A stretch of DNA of 12,486 nt from an uncultured Methanomassiliicoccales archaeon (GTDB lineage: Archaea > Thermoplasmatota > Thermoplasmata > SG8-5): positions 1 through 12,486 of the forward strand of contig CALKWP010000174.1 of assembly GCA_938004075.1 (NCBI GenBank), in the 5' to 3' direction. Positions 5,128 through 12,439 of the stretch are shown one piece after another (the first letter of the stretch is position 1; every line of letters begins with the position of its first letter). A program made the position numbers and the translations under genes. The notes under the pieces were generated by a model. It saw nothing but the letters and a program-made list of their open reading frames with translations. It was not told the DNA's origin and did not search any database.

Positions 5128-5659
5128 CTTCTTTCTCCTTCAACTCAGCCGGAACCTCAGGCTGCCCCTTAACCTTAGGATGCTTTGACTCAAGCATCGA
5201 CTCCGGAATCTCGATACACCGCGGAACGATACGCTTGATATCGTCCGTGATGTTGATCGAGAGCTCAATCACTTCCTTCTTGTTGTCCATGAGTGTTTGG
5301 ACCATGTCTGCAACACCGTACTCCGAAGAGCAGATGATATAGCGATCCAGTTCCGGCAACTTGGTTAGCATATCCACAACGATTCCGACTGTCCAGTTCT
5401 CGCGGTACCAGAACTTACCGCCGGCAGTTCGTGGAGCCTTGTAGCGAGTAGCGATACCCAGGGTCTCAAGCCGTCGGATGAAGGCATCGGCCTCCGAGTT
5501 GTTATGTACACCGTAGGCATTGCACACCACAACCTCGCCACCAAGTCCCTTGATATAATCCAACACGGCCTTATAGTTGATCTTCCTGTGTCCAAACTTC
5601 TGTGTCACGCAGTAATACAGACTGCTGAGGTCAATGTAAACACCGGTCTTCTTGGCCAT
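5120..5659 (-). CDS. NYN/PIN-like domain protein with altered active site, 179 aa
   Basis: The start GVYIDLSSLYY fits the first strand of NYN (LabA/DUF88-type) RNase folds, with D10 in the usual metal-binding place. ENWTVGIVVDML (87-98) matches the family motif K-x-x-DV-x-L-x-x-DML but has Thr90 where the first Asp is expected, keeping D96. RYIICSSEYGVADMV (106-120) matches the 'S-G-D-x-D-F' strand with E113 and G115 in place of the two Asp. KKEVIEL is the following strand. It would be an RNA-processing nuclease or an inactive RNA-binding relative. The last ~25 residues are a charged Glu/Lys/Pro tail. The start has AAAGG about eight bases upstream. Confidence 0.75.
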   Translation of the reverse strand: MAKKTGVYIDLSSLYYCVTQKFGHRKINYKAVLDYIKGLGGEVVVCNAYGVHNNSEADAFIRRLETLGIATRYKAPRTAGGKFWYRENWTVGIVVDMLTKLPELDRYIICSSEYGVADMVQTLMDNKKEVIELSINITDDIKRIVPRCIEIPESMLESKHPKVKGQPEVPAELKEKEDA

Positions 5660-5663
5660 TGAT

Positions 5664-6032
5664 TCAACCTTTCCAAACGCTCAGATACTGATACCAGTTA
5701 GGTGGCTGGAATAACTTGTTGTATTCCAAATCAGTATCGCTAGTAATTACCCACACTCCCGAACCATTTGCACAAATCTTCGGGAAACATTCTATCTGTG
5801 CGGGCGTGAATTTACTGCCCTTCATGCCAGGTAACTTGACTTCAATCCAGCGTTGCCCATACCTAGTATGGGAAGCCCACATATCAGGGAAGCCCGCCTG
5901 ATACATGTTGCCGTGCGTCTCCATCACGTACCAGCCCTTGATTAACAGCATCTTACGGATGGCTTCTTGAATCTTTGCTTCTGGTGAAGCCTTACCTGTT
6001 TTCTTGGGCAGGAAGTGTCCGAATCTAACCAT
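5664..6032 (-). CDS. VRR-NUC-type nuclease (PD-(D/E)xK fold), 122 aa
   Basis: The order of motifs fits the VRR-NUC domain: an N-terminal helix with Glu (SPEAKIQEAIRKMLL, E18/E23), the GFPD motif (residues 47-50, D50), then IEVKLP (63-68, E64 and K66) giving the PD...ExK catalytic set, and FTPAQIECF (75-83) with Q79. Stand-alone VRR-NUC proteins of about this length are common in phages, and members of the family cleave branched or flap DNA such as Holliday junctions. Its place just after the polymerase block fits a role in resolving replication or recombination intermediates. The ATG at 6032 overlaps the previous gene by 8 bases. Confidence 0.87.
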   Translation of the reverse strand: MVRFGHFLPKKTGKASPEAKIQEAIRKMLLIKGWYVMETHGNMYQAGFPDMWASHTRYGQRWIEVKLPGMKGSKFTPAQIECFPKICANGSGVWVITSDTDLEYNKLFQPPNWYQYLSVWKG

Positions 6033-6273
6033 CGATCATCACGAGCTCAAGGAGTAGGAGTTCCGCAGCTTTCCTTACTCGCTTGCGGGCTTCCTCCGGC
6101 TCCAACACTGCCTGTCTCGCTTGGTCGATTTCCAGAATCGCTTGACACAGCCGGTACTCCGAGCTTGACGTCTCCGCCACTATCCGCATCGGACCCACTG
6201 CTCGTGGGTCGAATACCAGACTCTTGGCCTTCTGAAACAGCGACTTCTTGGAAGGCAGCCTCGATCTCTTCAT
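6025..6273 (-). CDS. Small helical protein overlapping two neighbours, 82 aa
   Basis: Begins MKRSRLPSKKSLFQKAKSL and is predicted by eye to be mostly helical, with a regular amphipathic C-terminal half (around EYRLCQAILEIDQARQ and RKRVRKAAELLLLEL). The family is not recognised. The ATG at 6273 is the first start after an in-frame TGA two codons upstream; an AAAGG element lies about ten bases upstream. The gene overlaps the VRR-NUC start by 8 bases, as elsewhere in this operon, and lies out of frame within the last 227 bases of the 6047-6445 gene. One of the two frames may be non-coding, or the two may be joined by a +1 shift. Confidence 0.6.
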   Translation of the reverse strand: MKRSRLPSKKSLFQKAKSLVFDPRAVGPMRIVAETSSSEYRLCQAILEIDQARQAVLEPEEARKRVRKAAELLLLELVMIDG

Positions 6274-6445
6274 GTGTCACCAAACCTTTCTTAATGATTA
6301 ATGCGCTTACCTTAGTCACCAGAACTAAGGATTTATTGACTTGCGCCAGATTCTGTGCCATTGACTTGGCTGATTTCAGCAGGTTGTGTTGCTGCGCCGT
6401 CAGCTGGTCCAGCCTCTTTTCTAAGCTTCTTTTCGATGACCCCAT
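6047..6445 (-). CDS. Coiled-coil protein with Ser/Gly-rich tail, 132 aa
   Basis: Residues 1-70 are helical and coiled-coil-like (SLEKRLDQLTAQQHNLLKSA, then THEEIEAAFQEVAV). Residues about 71-132 are low complexity, rich in Ser, Gly, Pro and Asp, and coincide with the overlapping 82-aa frame. The ATG at 6443-6445 has AAGGGAAAG upstream at acceptable spacing. The first 38 codons overlap the preceding gene in another frame. The N-terminal half looks like genuine protein; the tail may be an overprinted disordered extension. The function is unknown. Confidence 0.6.
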   Translation of the reverse strand: MGSSKRSLEKRLDQLTAQQHNLLKSAKSMAQNLAQVNKSLVLVTKVSALIIKKGLVTHEEIEAAFQEVAVSEGQESGIRPTSSGSDADSGGDVKLGVPAVSSDSGNRPSETGSVGAGGSPQASKESCGTPTP

Positions 6446-6797
6446 TAATCTTTCCCTTCTTGAAGAGCATGGCTCTCTTCTCGCTCTTGATCAATTTCTT
6501 GAAGGCCGGTAGCTTAGCCTGCAACATCATGCATTCACGATGATCGTCGAAGCATTTCCACCGCTTGTAACGTGCCCAAATCTCTGGAGTCAGTAACCTC
6601 CAGATAGGATAGATCTCCTTCTGCCAATACTCAAAGATCGTCTTGAGCCACTTCTTACCGTCATCCAAATACTTTCTTGGAAGTACATCAACATATTTGG
6701 GTAGACCAAGTTCGAGATCCGCGTAATCCAATGAGGCTTGCATCCTGTGGAGTTTGTCTGACATCCCAACTATCAGAGAGGTTTTATTCTCCGACAC
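6333..6797 (-). CDS. Hypothetical protein, 154 aa, GTG start
   Basis: The GTG at 6797 is supported by AAGGAG seven bases upstream, inside the end of the preceding gene (14-base overlap). The protein has a Trp/Tyr-rich central region (residues about 46-75, including WLKTIFEYWQKEIYPIW and RYKRWKCF) and a Lys-rich basic stretch (about 95-128), then a polar Ala/Gly/Ser tail. The composition suggests a soluble, possibly nucleic-acid-associated protein; I recognise no family. Its tail (about 37 codons) overlaps the next gene in a different frame. Confidence 0.72.
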   Translation of the reverse strand: MSENKTSLIVGMSDKLHRMQASLDYADLELGLPKYVDVLPRKYLDDGKKWLKTIFEYWQKEIYPIWRLLTPEIWARYKRWKCFDDHRECMMLQAKLPAFKKLIKSEKRAMLFKKGKINGVIEKKLRKEAGPADGAATQPAEISQVNGTESGASQ

Positions 6798-7119
6798 TGG
6801 CCGTCTCCTTCCTAATAATCTCAGCTACAAGTTGCCCCTGGTTCAGGGTCGTGTAGTATTTGATTCCAAGTTGTTTGGCTATTGCACGCAGTTGTGGTAC
6901 CGTCTTGTCGTACAAACTTTTTGAGGGGTGATTCTTCATCCACTTCTTGAGCGCATCCCGGTCTCCTTTCTTAATAAGTTCATACGCCTTGTTCTGATCC
7001 TCGTCACTTGAATCCACCCACAACCTTATGAAGTCAGCCCGTCCGATCATGTTCTCTATGGCACGAAACTTCATGGCGAAGTTGTGGGCTTCTTCTCGAA
7101 TCTTATGTATGCCGATCAT
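6784..7119 (-). CDS. SAP/Rho-N-like small protein, 111 aa
   Basis: The C-terminal part, LYDKTVPQLRAIAKQLGIKY followed by TTLNQGQLVAEIIRK (residues about 70-104), matches the helix-extended-helix pattern of SAP / Rho N-terminal-like nucleic-acid-binding domains (L-x-x-L-T-V-x-x-L-R-x-I-A-x-x-L-G-I). The N-terminal ~65 residues are helical and charged (GRADFIRLWVDSSDEDQNKAYELIKKG). The ATG at 7119 overlaps the polymerase stop as ATGA; a GTG at 7131 gives four more residues but has no better ribosome binding site. Coupled directly behind the polymerase, it may bind DNA as an accessory to replication, which is inference. Confidence 0.75.
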   Translation of the reverse strand: MIGIHKIREEAHNFAMKFRAIENMIGRADFIRLWVDSSDEDQNKAYELIKKGDRDALKKWMKNHPSKSLYDKTVPQLRAIAKQLGIKYYTTLNQGQLVAEIIRKETASVGE

Positions 7120-9425
7120 TTGTCTGCCCACGATGTGAGCTTCTCAGCCCACTCTATCTCCAACAGCGGTATATGTTTCTTGAACTCAATAATGAACTCA
7201 TCCTTGATTCTTGTTATCTCCGGTATAGCCTCCGGTTTAGCCGGGCACATAATTTCGTCATGGACATTGAGAGGTTGTACCCTCCACGCGTTGATTCCAA
7301 CTGGCTGGAGTCGCCAAATGCGTTCTTGAAGCATCTTGCACATTTGGCCACCCGATGACTGAATAACATGATTCCCAGCGGCCCGCATGTTCGCAGCCTG
7401 GACAGCGAAAGCTGCCGCAAAGAGTGCTGAACGTACTGCTCCACTAGCGACTTGTTCTCTATCACGGCGCTTCACCTTAATGTTGAATTGTTTCCAGTGC
7501 TCTGGTGGCGACTCCGCCAAGTCAAACAAGGCCCGGCATATCTGATTCTCTAGTGTGAAATAACGACGGAATCCAAACAACGATTCAACGTAGTCTGCTG
7601 GAGGGTGCCACTCAACCTTAGAACCTATACCTCCAGGTTGACGCATACTGCAGAACATATCGAAGATTTTCTGTCGCTCTTTACCCCATACTTTGTACTT
7701 AGCAACCCAGCGTCGATATGCATCCTCGGCTGCTTCTTTTGTGATCCCGACCCGGTTGACCAACGTGTGCGCCTCGCCACCGTATAGTAAGGCGAACACT
7801 CCATTCTTGCTCCGGGTGTAGTGATCTTTATCACCAGGTCTCCCCTTTGAAGCACAGATTGTATCATAGTCCTCGCCGGGGAACAGGTAGCAGCCAAACA
7901 GGCCGTGAATCTTTTTACCAGACAGCAACTCTTCATGTAGAATCGGGTCCTTATATACCGCGTCCGCGAGATTAACTTCGAAGCCACTAAAGTCTCCGCC
8001 ACACAGGATTAGGTCACCATCTGCTAACGGGAATGATTCACGCGTTTCTTCTGCGCGCCGGATACCTTGGGCATTAAGCCCTCCTGTACCAGACATGCGA
8101 GAAGATCGAGTTCCAATAATATTAAGGTCCGCGTGCAATCTTCCAGCAAGAAGTAACTTGTCGTAAATTTCGATTTCTTTCTTAGCGTGTCTGGCATCAA
8201 GAATCTCTTGCGCGCGCAAAGCTGCTGGATGTGCTTTATCACTTTTAACGAGGCCGTCTTCACATCTTTCGCATCCCTCACCGTTGCACGCATCGCAGAC
8301 AGTTGATTCTTTCCATCTCGCAATTTGCTCAAGGATCGGTCCTTTCGTTGTTATTTTACCATCAACACGCATGACAAGTTGTTCTGTTTCAGATAGAACT
8401 TGTTTCAAGTATCTCTGACAAACAGCGTGTGAATTAAAATTGAATGTCATCCCATCAATCGTACCCTGAGCCTTACGTTTAAGAGCCTGGATACGTTCAG
8501 CATTGATTGCGAATCCTCTCCATCTTACGGCTCCGACCATACACGCCAAAGTCGAATCGTAGTCATTGAGTGCTGGACGCCCAAAGTATTCGTAGAGAGC
8601 GCGCGTATATTTGATGTCATCGCTGGCGTACTGTCTGGCTCTACTATTATAGCTCCAGTGTCTAATATGAACTCGAATCTTTCCCTCGTCTGGCCACGCG
8701 CCGTTCCACTTTCCTGGTCTACCGATCGCAAGGGCGAAAGGAGCATATCCAAGTTCCTCCGGACGAGCTGTCTCAGGTGGCTCGATATCTCCGAACAAAC
8801 GCATTTCTTCTGTATTGATTTTCAGAGCGTCTGCTGCCAGAGCCTTCAAGCCAGATGAAGGGGCAAACTTGAGAACAACATTCTTGAAGTCAATTACATC
8901 ATTACCAAGCTCGTCCTTAATATCGTCTACTTGCCATCGCTTCTTTGGGTCAGATTTCTTGGCGAAGTATACGTCATTAAGAATGATGCGCTTGTTGAGT
9001 TCACCGCACAATTCCCAAGCTAGCTGTGTTGGAACCTTTTTGATTACGATGTCATCGCGGTTCATCGTAGACTGGTACGGCCCTTTACGGGCATGTAGCA
9101 TTAAATCAAGGGCGCCCTTGGGCTTGAGGCACGGACCCATGCGAGCATTCTTCTCATTGATTGCATACTCATCAATGATATTTTCTAGATACTCATCCTT
9201 CGGAAGTAGCATCAGTGTGGTATACATCTGGCAAATGTGGAACCAGTCGAAGGATAGATTAAAGCCGCATATATCCGAGGCCACAAGCTTCTCTATGATT
9301 TCCATCGTCTCCCGAACGGTAGACTTCCAGACCGAATGCATCTGAATTGGGCCATCGTCCTCCGCCCATTGGAGCAAGACGATCGGACCGTGGAAGCCAC
9401 ATGTTTCGGTATCGAGGAAGATCAT
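7116..9425 (-). CDS. polA-like: Family A DNA polymerase with 3'-5' exonuclease domain, 769 aa
   Basis: Replicates phage DNA. The exonuclease domain (about 1-285) shows Exo I DTET (D5, E7), Exo II in GFNLSFD (D60) and Exo III in YASDDIKY (about 266-273). The polymerase domain carries TRSSRMSGTGGLNAQGI (439-455), motif A GGDFSGFEV (D478, E483), motif B RSKNGVFALLYGG (K540, F544, Y548) and motif C VHDEI (H722, D723, E724). Phe at the position equivalent to E. coli Pol I F762 suggests ordinary discrimination against dideoxynucleotides. Motif A differs from the usual DYSQIELR. A CxxCxGxGCxxC zinc motif (C377, C380, C385, C388) is inserted between the two domains. No 5' nuclease domain is present. 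The start overlaps the preceding small gene by ATGA. Confidence 0.97.
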   Translation of the reverse strand: MIFLDTETCGFHGPIVLLQWAEDDGPIQMHSVWKSTVRETMEIIEKLVASDICGFNLSFDWFHICQMYTTLMLLPKDEYLENIIDEYAINEKNARMGPCLKPKGALDLMLHARKGPYQSTMNRDDIVIKKVPTQLAWELCGELNKRIILNDVYFAKKSDPKKRWQVDDIKDELGNDVIDFKNVVLKFAPSSGLKALAADALKINTEEMRLFGDIEPPETARPEELGYAPFALAIGRPGKWNGAWPDEGKIRVHIRHWSYNSRARQYASDDIKYTRALYEYFGRPALNDYDSTLACMVGAVRWRGFAINAERIQALKRKAQGTIDGMTFNFNSHAVCQRYLKQVLSETEQLVMRVDGKITTKGPILEQIARWKESTVCDACNGEGCERCEDGLVKSDKAHPAALRAQEILDARHAKKEIEIYDKLLLAGRLHADLNIIGTRSSRMSGTGGLNAQGIRRAEETRESFPLADGDLILCGGDFSGFEVNLADAVYKDPILHEELLSGKKIHGLFGCYLFPGEDYDTICASKGRPGDKDHYTRSKNGVFALLYGGEAHTLVNRVGITKEAAEDAYRRWVAKYKVWGKERQKIFDMFCSMRQPGGIGSKVEWHPPADYVESLFGFRRYFTLENQICRALFDLAESPPEHWKQFNIKVKRRDREQVASGAVRSALFAAAFAVQAANMRAAGNHVIQSSGGQMCKMLQERIWRLQPVGINAWRVQPLNVHDEIMCPAKPEAIPEITRIKDEFIIEFKKHIPLLEIEWAEKLTSWADK

Positions 9426-9550
9426 ATCCCAACAGGCTCCCTTAATGGTATGTAGGTTGTTTCATGTTGGCAGGAATCAATCAGCATAACGACACAGGCG
9501 CCCATAACTAGTAGCCACAGTATAAGCCAAAGAAGGCCCTCGCCTCTCAT
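9422..9550 (-). CDS. 42-aa membrane peptide or lipoprotein
   Basis: The ATG at 9550 overlaps the ParB-like stop as ATGA and the TGA stop overlaps the polymerase ATG the same way, so the frame exactly fills the gap. The product begins MRGEG, followed by a strongly hydrophobic segment (LLWLILWLLVMGACVVMLI) and a short polar C-terminus (DSCQHETTYIPLREPVGI). MGAC could be read as a weak lipobox with Cys19 as the lipid-attachment site; otherwise it is a single-pass peptide. GGAGG lies about ten bases before the start. No family is recognised. Confidence 0.62.
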   Translation of the reverse strand: MRGEGLLWLILWLLVMGACVVMLIDSCQHETTYIPLREPVGI

Positions 9551-10434
9551 TTCTTCATCGCCTCCACAGTGTTATCCTCGATCCCCGATGTGTAGTCCTT
9601 GGGCGCTGGAGGAACGTATGTCTTACCAAGTCGGTCACAAACAAGCTTGATGCTAGCTTGTAAATCCAGATTGCTGATTTCGCCGGCGGCCCAGGCGAGT
9701 GTGCGTGTCCACAGACCATTACCAACGGTATCCCGAAGGTGGTCCATCATATCGAAGATCTCCATACGCTTACGTGCGCGGAGAGCGTTATCCTTCTTCT
9801 TGTTCTCGTTGATAGAAATGATTCTACCGCGTGCGCGAGCTTCCTTGATATCGCGAGCCGCGCGGAGACAAGCATCCGGGCCGGCCTTATTGAGCATGGT
9901 ATATAGTTCACGAATCTGTGGCTGACTGATGCTACCAGCAAGGACTTCCTGCTGAACGTCCTTCGGAAGATCAAGAAGCATGTACCGGACCTGTACCCAA
10001 CCAGGAGACATCCCAATACGCTCGGCCGCTTCGTTCCTGTCGATACCAATTTCCTTGAGCTTTTGCAGTGTGATGGCTTCCTGCATGATGTTAAGATTCT
10101 TTCGCTGCAAGTTCTCTTGCAGGTTGAAGAATCGCGCATCGATATCATTCACCATGTCCGCGCGAATGATGGCAGGAATCGTTTCCTTCTTAAGAATCTT
10201 GAAGGCCGTGTACCGACGATAGCCGGCAATCAGCCTATACTTCCTGTTGAATACAGTCTGTTTCTGTGCATCGTATGGAGCCAAGATGATTGGCTGAATC
10301 AGTCCTTGTCTCTCGATATCTTTTGTAAGCTCAATAACATCAGTTGGTAGAATTTTGCCTCGACAATTGAAATTATCATCCTCATGTATACTGTTAAGAG
10401 GTATATTTTCAACAGCAAGATTGACCTGGTCCAC
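9547..10434 (-). CDS. parB-like: ParB/Spo0J-like protein, 295 aa
   Basis: The N-terminal ParB domain (about 8-115) shows the expected order: a start around IPLNSI, DIERQGLIQPIIL, then RLIAGYRRYTAFK (67-79), equivalent to the GERR phosphate-binding box with Tyr replacing Glu, and ENLQRKNLN (107-115), the ENxQR motif. A helix-turn-helix follows (about 132-151: DRNEAAERIGMSPGWVQVRY). CTP/DNA-clamp ParB proteins use these boxes. No ParA is present in the window, so it may act in replication or gene control rather than partition. The C-terminal ~90 residues are unassigned. The GTG start lies 3 bases after the helicase stop with AAAGGA about nine bases upstream. Confidence 0.88.
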   Translation of the reverse strand: MDQVNLAVENIPLNSIHEDDNFNCRGKILPTDVIELTKDIERQGLIQPIILAPYDAQKQTVFNRKYRLIAGYRRYTAFKILKKETIPAIIRADMVNDIDARFFNLQENLQRKNLNIMQEAITLQKLKEIGIDRNEAAERIGMSPGWVQVRYMLLDLPKDVQQEVLAGSISQPQIRELYTMLNKAGPDACLRAARDIKEARARGRIISINENKKKDNALRARKRMEIFDMMDHLRDTVGNGLWTRTLAWAAGEISNLDLQASIKLVCDRLGKTYVPPAPKDYTSGIEDNTVEAMKK

Positions 10435-10437
10435 AAT

Positions 10438-12360
10438 TCACAATCCTTTCTCCATTGCTGCCTGAACTTCTCCCATGCTCATATCCTGGAGCTTTTTCTT
10501 CTTACGAAGATTCTCCAACACAAGCTTATCCGTTGGGAGCATCAGCAGGTCTTTGATTACTAGTCCGCGATTATCGTCCATCCCCATGCGGTGTGCTCGG
10601 TCCTCAGCTTGCATCCTTGCTTCGCCATCGAAGCAATTGGAATAGAACAGTTCCGTAGGAGAGGCATGCAATGTAAGCGCCATTCCTCCGGCTTTTGGAT
10701 GACCAACAAAACAGATGCGGGGGTACTTGGAAAGAATCTCTTTAAATCGGGGGTGAGTTCTATCCATCCCGATAAGCAGGTCCTGGTATCCGACATGAGT
10801 GGAATCAGGCGCGAAGCCATGATAACCTCGTCCGTCAACTCTAATAACGTACCAGCCTGCTCGATTGGCAATTGCAACAAGTCTGTCAACTGTTTCGGTG
10901 AATCCACCCCAAACAATGTATCGCCCAACTTCTTCGTGAGCTTCGAGATCATTGCGGAAAAATTCATCTTTCGGCGTCTCCACACTGTCCGCGCCGCGTG
11001 TGTACTTGGGGATATTCCCTGTTCCATTGCAAGTATCACAAACAATCGTTTCGTCCGTGAAGTTGTCGATGTTTACGTCAATTGGAGCCAGGATATCTAC
11101 ATCCTTCTTTGGTACCTTAACAGTTATCATCCCGCTACCGTGACAGTTGGGGCACTCCTTCTCGCCGTCTTCAACTTGTGTGTATTGGAATCCGTCACTT
11201 AACTCACGCAGCAGTGTTAAGGCTTGCACGGCTCTTGTTGCAGTCTTACTAATCAGCTTAGCCGCTCTGACTAGTTCAACTGATGGTTTCAGCTTTATCT
11301 CTTCATATTGTTTCTCCGGTAGGTCCAGACAGTCCTTCTTGAAGATTACTAGAACCAAACCCTTCATACGCTCATACAGGTAGGCTACCTCATTCTTGCT
11401 GCCCTCCCATCTATGTCCTTCTCCAAGAACATTTGACATCTCACTGTGGAGTTCATGCTCTTTTGGTTGTCCACAAATTTTGCACTTATTCTCGTCATCG
11501 AGCCACGCTACAATGTGTGGATAGACACCACCTGTTATCGTTGATTCTCGCTGCTCAATGATGCAAAGTCTCGCCTTGAACTTGTGGATATTGCCCTCTT
11601 TAAGGAAACCTGGGCAGGCGACTTCGCACAACCAGTACCAGTCAACCGGAGATTTCGGTGCAGGTGTACCAGACATCTCAATAATATATGGATCATCGTA
11701 CTCTGCCCGCATTGATTCCGTTAGGCTCATTGCGGCTTGTGCCCGTTGCGAGCTAGGTGTCTTTATGCGCTGAGGTTCATCAAACAGAACGAGCCGTGGC
11801 AATGGACCATTATAGTCCTTGCACAGCTTCGTAAGTCCTTCGTATGTCATCATCCTAGGAGTGGCACGTGAGGACCATTTAATGAGTTCAAGATCGAAAG
11901 CTGTCACACCGGCTTTAGGTCCTACGTACCAGAATGATTGTTCATCCAAGCACCCGATCGCTTCGGCGAGTTCGATACCAGCTAAAGATTTTCCGGTGCC
12001 CATCTCGGCGCCCCAAATACCACAGTGCCGAGTTAGGCCATGCCGAATCATCGTGCGCTGATGTTCACGTATTGGCCGAGTTGATGTGTGATCAACTAAC
12101 TGCAAGTTGAACTTAGCGTATGGATTCTCGCCAAGAAGGTATCGTATCTGGAACCGATTCCGACTATTGTTCTTAACGGACCACATCTTAGCCGGCTTCT
12201 CTTTATCGAAGCCGTGGTAATATGCCCCGTCCATCGCCTTAACTTCATTAATGATTTTCGGATTATATCCGAATGTGATGTAAATCTTGTTAGGTTGCTC
12301 AAGAAGTTGTACCGGATATAGGTATCTTCCTGATTTAAATTTGTATGTTCCGTTTAGCAT
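10438..12360 (-). CDS. SNF2-family helicase/ATPase, 640 aa
   Basis: A superfamily 2 ATPase of the SNF2 type. REHQRTMIRHGL (98-109) lies in the Q-motif region, followed by Walker A GAEMGTGKS (117-125), Walker B LVLFDEPQR (190-198, DEPQ in place of DEAH), motif III MSGTPAP (229-235), motif V VGHPKAGGMALTLHAS (552-567) and motif VI QAEDRAHRMG (584-593), the SNF2 hallmark. Between the two lobes are a C293/C296 knuckle with nearby His and a pair of DnaJ-like motifs, CPNCHGSG (403-410) and CDTCNGTG (441-448), which probably bind zinc together. It probably translocates on double-stranded DNA to remodel or unwind it during phage replication. The ATG at 12360 has AGGGGG four bases upstream, 13 bases after the tRNA-Thr. 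Confidence 0.95.
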   Translation of the reverse strand: MLNGTYKFKSGRYLYPVQLLEQPNKIYITFGYNPKIINEVKAMDGAYYHGFDKEKPAKMWSVKNNSRNRFQIRYLLGENPYAKFNLQLVDHTSTRPIREHQRTMIRHGLTRHCGIWGAEMGTGKSLAGIELAEAIGCLDEQSFWYVGPKAGVTAFDLELIKWSSRATPRMMTYEGLTKLCKDYNGPLPRLVLFDEPQRIKTPSSQRAQAAMSLTESMRAEYDDPYIIEMSGTPAPKSPVDWYWLCEVACPGFLKEGNIHKFKARLCIIEQRESTITGGVYPHIVAWLDDENKCKICGQPKEHELHSEMSNVLGEGHRWEGSKNEVAYLYERMKGLVLVIFKKDCLDLPEKQYEEIKLKPSVELVRAAKLISKTATRAVQALTLLRELSDGFQYTQVEDGEKECPNCHGSGMITVKVPKKDVDILAPIDVNIDNFTDETIVCDTCNGTGNIPKYTRGADSVETPKDEFFRNDLEAHEEVGRYIVWGGFTETVDRLVAIANRAGWYVIRVDGRGYHGFAPDSTHVGYQDLLIGMDRTHPRFKEILSKYPRICFVGHPKAGGMALTLHASPTELFYSNCFDGEARMQAEDRAHRMGMDDNRGLVIKDLLMLPTDKLVLENLRKKKKLQDMSMGEVQAAMEKGL

Positions 12361-12373
12361 TATTCCCCCTAAT

Positions 12374-12439
12374 TGGAGCTACCTCTCGGAGTCGAACCGA
12401 GGACCTGCGGTTTACAAAACCGCTGCTCTACCAGCTGAG
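12374..12439 (-). tRNA. tRNA-Thr, anticodon TGT, 5' end missing
   Basis: On the minus strand the anticodon stem GCGGT/ACCGC encloses TTTGTAA (anticodon TGT, plus-strand 12414-12416), the T arm is CTCGG-TTCGACT-CCGAG, and the 3' acceptor strand AGGTAGC is followed by T and an encoded CCA (12374-12376). The D arm is present only from about its second base; the first ~10 nucleotides are replaced by sequencing adapter. It would read ACA codons. Like the tRNA-Leu it sits directly before a gene in the same direction. Confidence 0.93.

Noticed and set aside
8815..9345. Plus-strand frame of 176 codons
   Set aside because: Antisense to the exonuclease domain of the polymerase; low-complexity Ser-rich shadow.
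9449..9470. TTGTTTCATGTTGGC as a possible parS-like site near the ParB gene
   Set aside because: Only the left half resembles the consensus TGTTTCACGTGAAACA; it lacks the palindrome and lies inside a small coding frame.
10591..11202. Plus-strand frame of about 200 codons
   Set aside because: Antisense to the conserved C-terminal lobe of the SNF2 helicase; no recognisable domain.
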